From Rhodococcus sp. WMMA185 (GTDB taxonomy: Bacteria; Actinomycetota; Actinomycetes; Mycobacteriales; Mycobacteriaceae): a stretch of 64,000 bases of DNA. Made by a program: the position numbers and the translations under genes. Of this stretch, positions 62,550 through 64,000 are shown piece after piece. How positions within the stretch are numbered: the stretch's first letter is position 1; the number at the start of each line of letters is the position of its first letter. Under the pieces are notes generated by a model. It worked only from the letters and a program-made list of their open reading frames with translations, ran no database searches and was not told where the DNA came from. The DNA lies in NCBI RefSeq assembly GCF_001767395.1, contig NZ_CP017014.1, positions 1,550,001 to 1,614,000 of the forward strand, read 5' to 3'.

Positions 62550-63737
62550 GTGCTGCGCTGGATAACTGCTGGAGAATCCCATGGTCCTGCTCTCGTCGCA
62601 ATGCTCGAGGGGATGGTTGCCGGAGTCGAGGTGACGTCCGACGACCTCGCGAGCCAACTCGCGCGCCGGCGCCTCGGATACGGGCGCGGAGCGCGGATGA
62701 AGTTCGAGGCGGACAAGGTCACGATCATCGGTGGCGTACGGCACGGACGCACCCTCGGTGGGCCGATCGCCGTCGAGGTAGGCAATACCGAATGGCCCAA
62801 GTGGGAAACCGTGATGTCCGCGGATCCGGTCGATTCCGCCGTGCTCGCCGATCAGACACGGAACGCACCTCTCACCCGCCCCCGCCCCGGACACGCCGAC
62901 TATTCCGGCATGCTCAAGTACGGCTTCGACGACGCCCGCCCGGTCCTCGAACGCGCCAGTGCCCGGGAGACCGCCGCTCGAGTAGCGGCCGCGACATTCG
63001 CTCGCGCCTTCCTCCGTCAGGTATTCGGCGTCGAGGTTCTCTCCCACGTGATCTCTATCGGCGCGTCCGATCCGTACACCGGCCCCGAGCCGACTGCGGC
63101 GGATATTCAAGCGATCGATGCGAGCCCGGTGCGGGCCTTCGACAAGGCTGCAGAGGAGTCGATGATCGCCGAGATCGAAGCCGCGAAGCGTGACGGCGAC
63201 ACTCTCGGCGGTGTCGTGGAGGTCGTCGTTCACGGACTTCCCGTGGGCTTGGGTTCGTTCATCAGCGGTGCGGACCGACTCGACTCACGCCTCGCGGCGG
63301 CTCTGATGGGGATTCAGGCCATCAAGGGCGTCGAAGTCGGTGACGGTTTCGAGACTGCACGTCGCAGAGGTAGCCAGGCGCACGACGAGATGCGTCCGGG
63401 CCCCGACGGAGTCCTGCGTTCGACCAATCGGGCAGGCGGCCTCGAGGGTGGCATGACCAACGGTGAGGCGCTGCGTGTCCGCGCCGCGATGAAGCCCATC
63501 TCAACGGTTCCCCGCGCACTTGCCACGGTCGACATGTCCACCGGCGACGAAGCCGTGGCGATTCACCAGCGCTCCGACGTGTGTGCCGTGCCCGCGGCCG
63601 GCGTCGTCGCCGAATCGATGGTGGCGCTGGTCGTCGCGCAGGCAGCGCTCGAGAAGTTCGGCGGTGACTCCGTCTCCGAGACCGCCGCCAACTTCGAGCA
63701 GTACGCGGCCGGCGTCGCAGCCCGGCTCGCGCGATGA
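62550..63737 (+). CDS. aroC: Chorismate synthase
   Basis: A 395-residue chorismate synthase. GTG 62550 follows GGGAGGA by 8 nt. [24 protein letters not shown] at the start, [22 protein letters not shown] and [11 protein letters not shown] are family signatures for FMN and EPSP binding. It converts 5-enolpyruvylshikimate-3-phosphate to chorismate with reduced FMN. aroK follows by 37 nt. Confidence 0.97.
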   Translation: MLRWITAGESHGPALVAMLEGMVAGVEVTSDDLASQLARRRLGYGRGARMKFEADKVTIIGGVRHGRTLGGPIAVEVGNTEWPKWETVMSADPVDSAVLADQTRNAPLTRPRPGHADYSGMLKYGFDDARPVLERASARETAARVAAATFARAFLRQVFGVEVLSHVISIGASDPYTGPEPTAADIQAIDASPVRAFDKAAEESMIAEIEAAKRDGDTLGGVVEVVVHGLPVGLGSFISGADRLDSRLAAALMGIQAIKGVEVGDGFETARRRGSQAHDEMRPGPDGVLRSTNRAGGLEGGMTNGEALRVRAAMKPISTVPRALATVDMSTGDEAVAIHQRSDVCAVPAAGVVAESMVALVVAQAALEKFGGDSVSETAANFEQYAAGVAARLAR

Positions 63738-63774
63738 CCAACGCGCCTACAGTCGACTCGCCGAGGTGACCTCG

Positions 63775-64000
63775 ATGGCACCGAGAGCTGTGCTGGTCGG
63801 ACCTCCGGGGGCAGGCAAATCGACAATCGGGAAGCGTCTCGCGCGGGCTCTCGATCTTCCGCTGCTCGATACCGACGTCGCAATCGAGGAGGAGGCCGGG
63901 CGCACCATCGCGGACATCTTCGGCCAGGACGGCGAACCCGCATTCCGTGCCCTCGAAGAGAAGGTCGTCCGGCAAGCGATCGAGAGCTGCGAGGGGGTCG
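63775..64000 (+). CDS. aroK: Shikimate kinase, 5' part (cut by the window end)
   Basis: The first 75 codons are present; the gene runs off the window. [33 protein letters not shown] holds the Walker A motif GPPGAGKST (residues 9-17) and the first Mg ligand Asp. ATG 63775 has GAGG 8 nt upstream; GTG 63766 is in frame but less likely. It phosphorylates shikimate and follows aroC as in other actinobacteria. Confidence 0.93.
   Translation, partial: MAPRAVLVGPPGAGKSTIGKRLARALDLPLLDTDVAIEEEAGRTIADIFGQDGEPAFRALEEKVVRQAIESCEGV

Overview
The window reads as chromosomal DNA of a high-GC mycolic-acid actinobacterium, most likely Rhodococcus or a close relative. The support is the ordered housekeeping block at the right end (aspS, a phosphotransferase gene, rarA, alaS, ruvX, mltG, aroE, a prepilin peptidase gene, aroC, aroK), which matches the gene order I know for Corynebacteriales. 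ESX/type VII accessory families (EspC-like, EspG-like, PPE-like, LpqN, DUF3558) and frequent GTG/TTG starts agree. No tRNA, rRNA, CRISPR array or intact insertion sequence was seen.

Left third (1-19.2 kb) is a defence-type island, all on the plus strand. A tight first block carries the 3' end of a large ATPase-like gene, a PAPS-reductase-fold protein, an SF2 helicase, a MORC-like GHKL ATPase and a one-HKD phospholipase-D nuclease. A second, C-terminally truncated copy of the GHKL gene follows; it is flanked by a decayed helicase 3' end and a decayed GHKL 3' end, so this is a tandem duplication. Next come a methyltransferase of the family linked to DNA phosphorothioation, an 8-bp tandem repeat, a decayed gene and a Swt1-HEPN/DUF3320 protein. 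The island ends with a second operon: a very large double-dynamin gene split by one extra A, a third dynamin-like GTPase, and a DUF429 protein 2 nt downstream.

19.2-29.2 kb holds two further accessory modules. The first is an ADP-ribose module: a Nudix-type NrtR-like regulator, divergent from an ADP-ribosylglycohydrolase fused to a Cys-phosphatase domain, two tandem macrodomain proteins and a polynucleotide-phosphatase-like HAD protein. Two adjacent 22-bp inverted repeats lie between the divergent genes. This module also carries a partial tandem duplication with a ruined phosphatase segment. The second is a type-VII-secretion effector-like cluster (EspC-like, WXG-glycine-zipper protein, 4-TM protein, LpqN-like protein, triple-repeat protein).

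29.8-39.3 kb is a catabolic cluster: two LacI regulators, an acyl-CoA:CoA-transferase, an enoyl-CoA hydratase-like protein, an MFS transporter, a DUF993 aldolase-like protein, an SDR and a glycerate kinase. Two classes of palindromic LacI-type operators tie the genes together. 39.4-50.1 kb is mostly minus strand: an ESX accessory operon, a NYN-domain protein, a GlcD-like FAD oxidase, a YVTN-propeller lipoprotein, a deazaflavin nitroreductase, DUF5995 and a Tat-exported sulfatase. From 50.4 kb to the end are a universal stress protein and the conserved aspS-to-aroK block, cut inside aroK.
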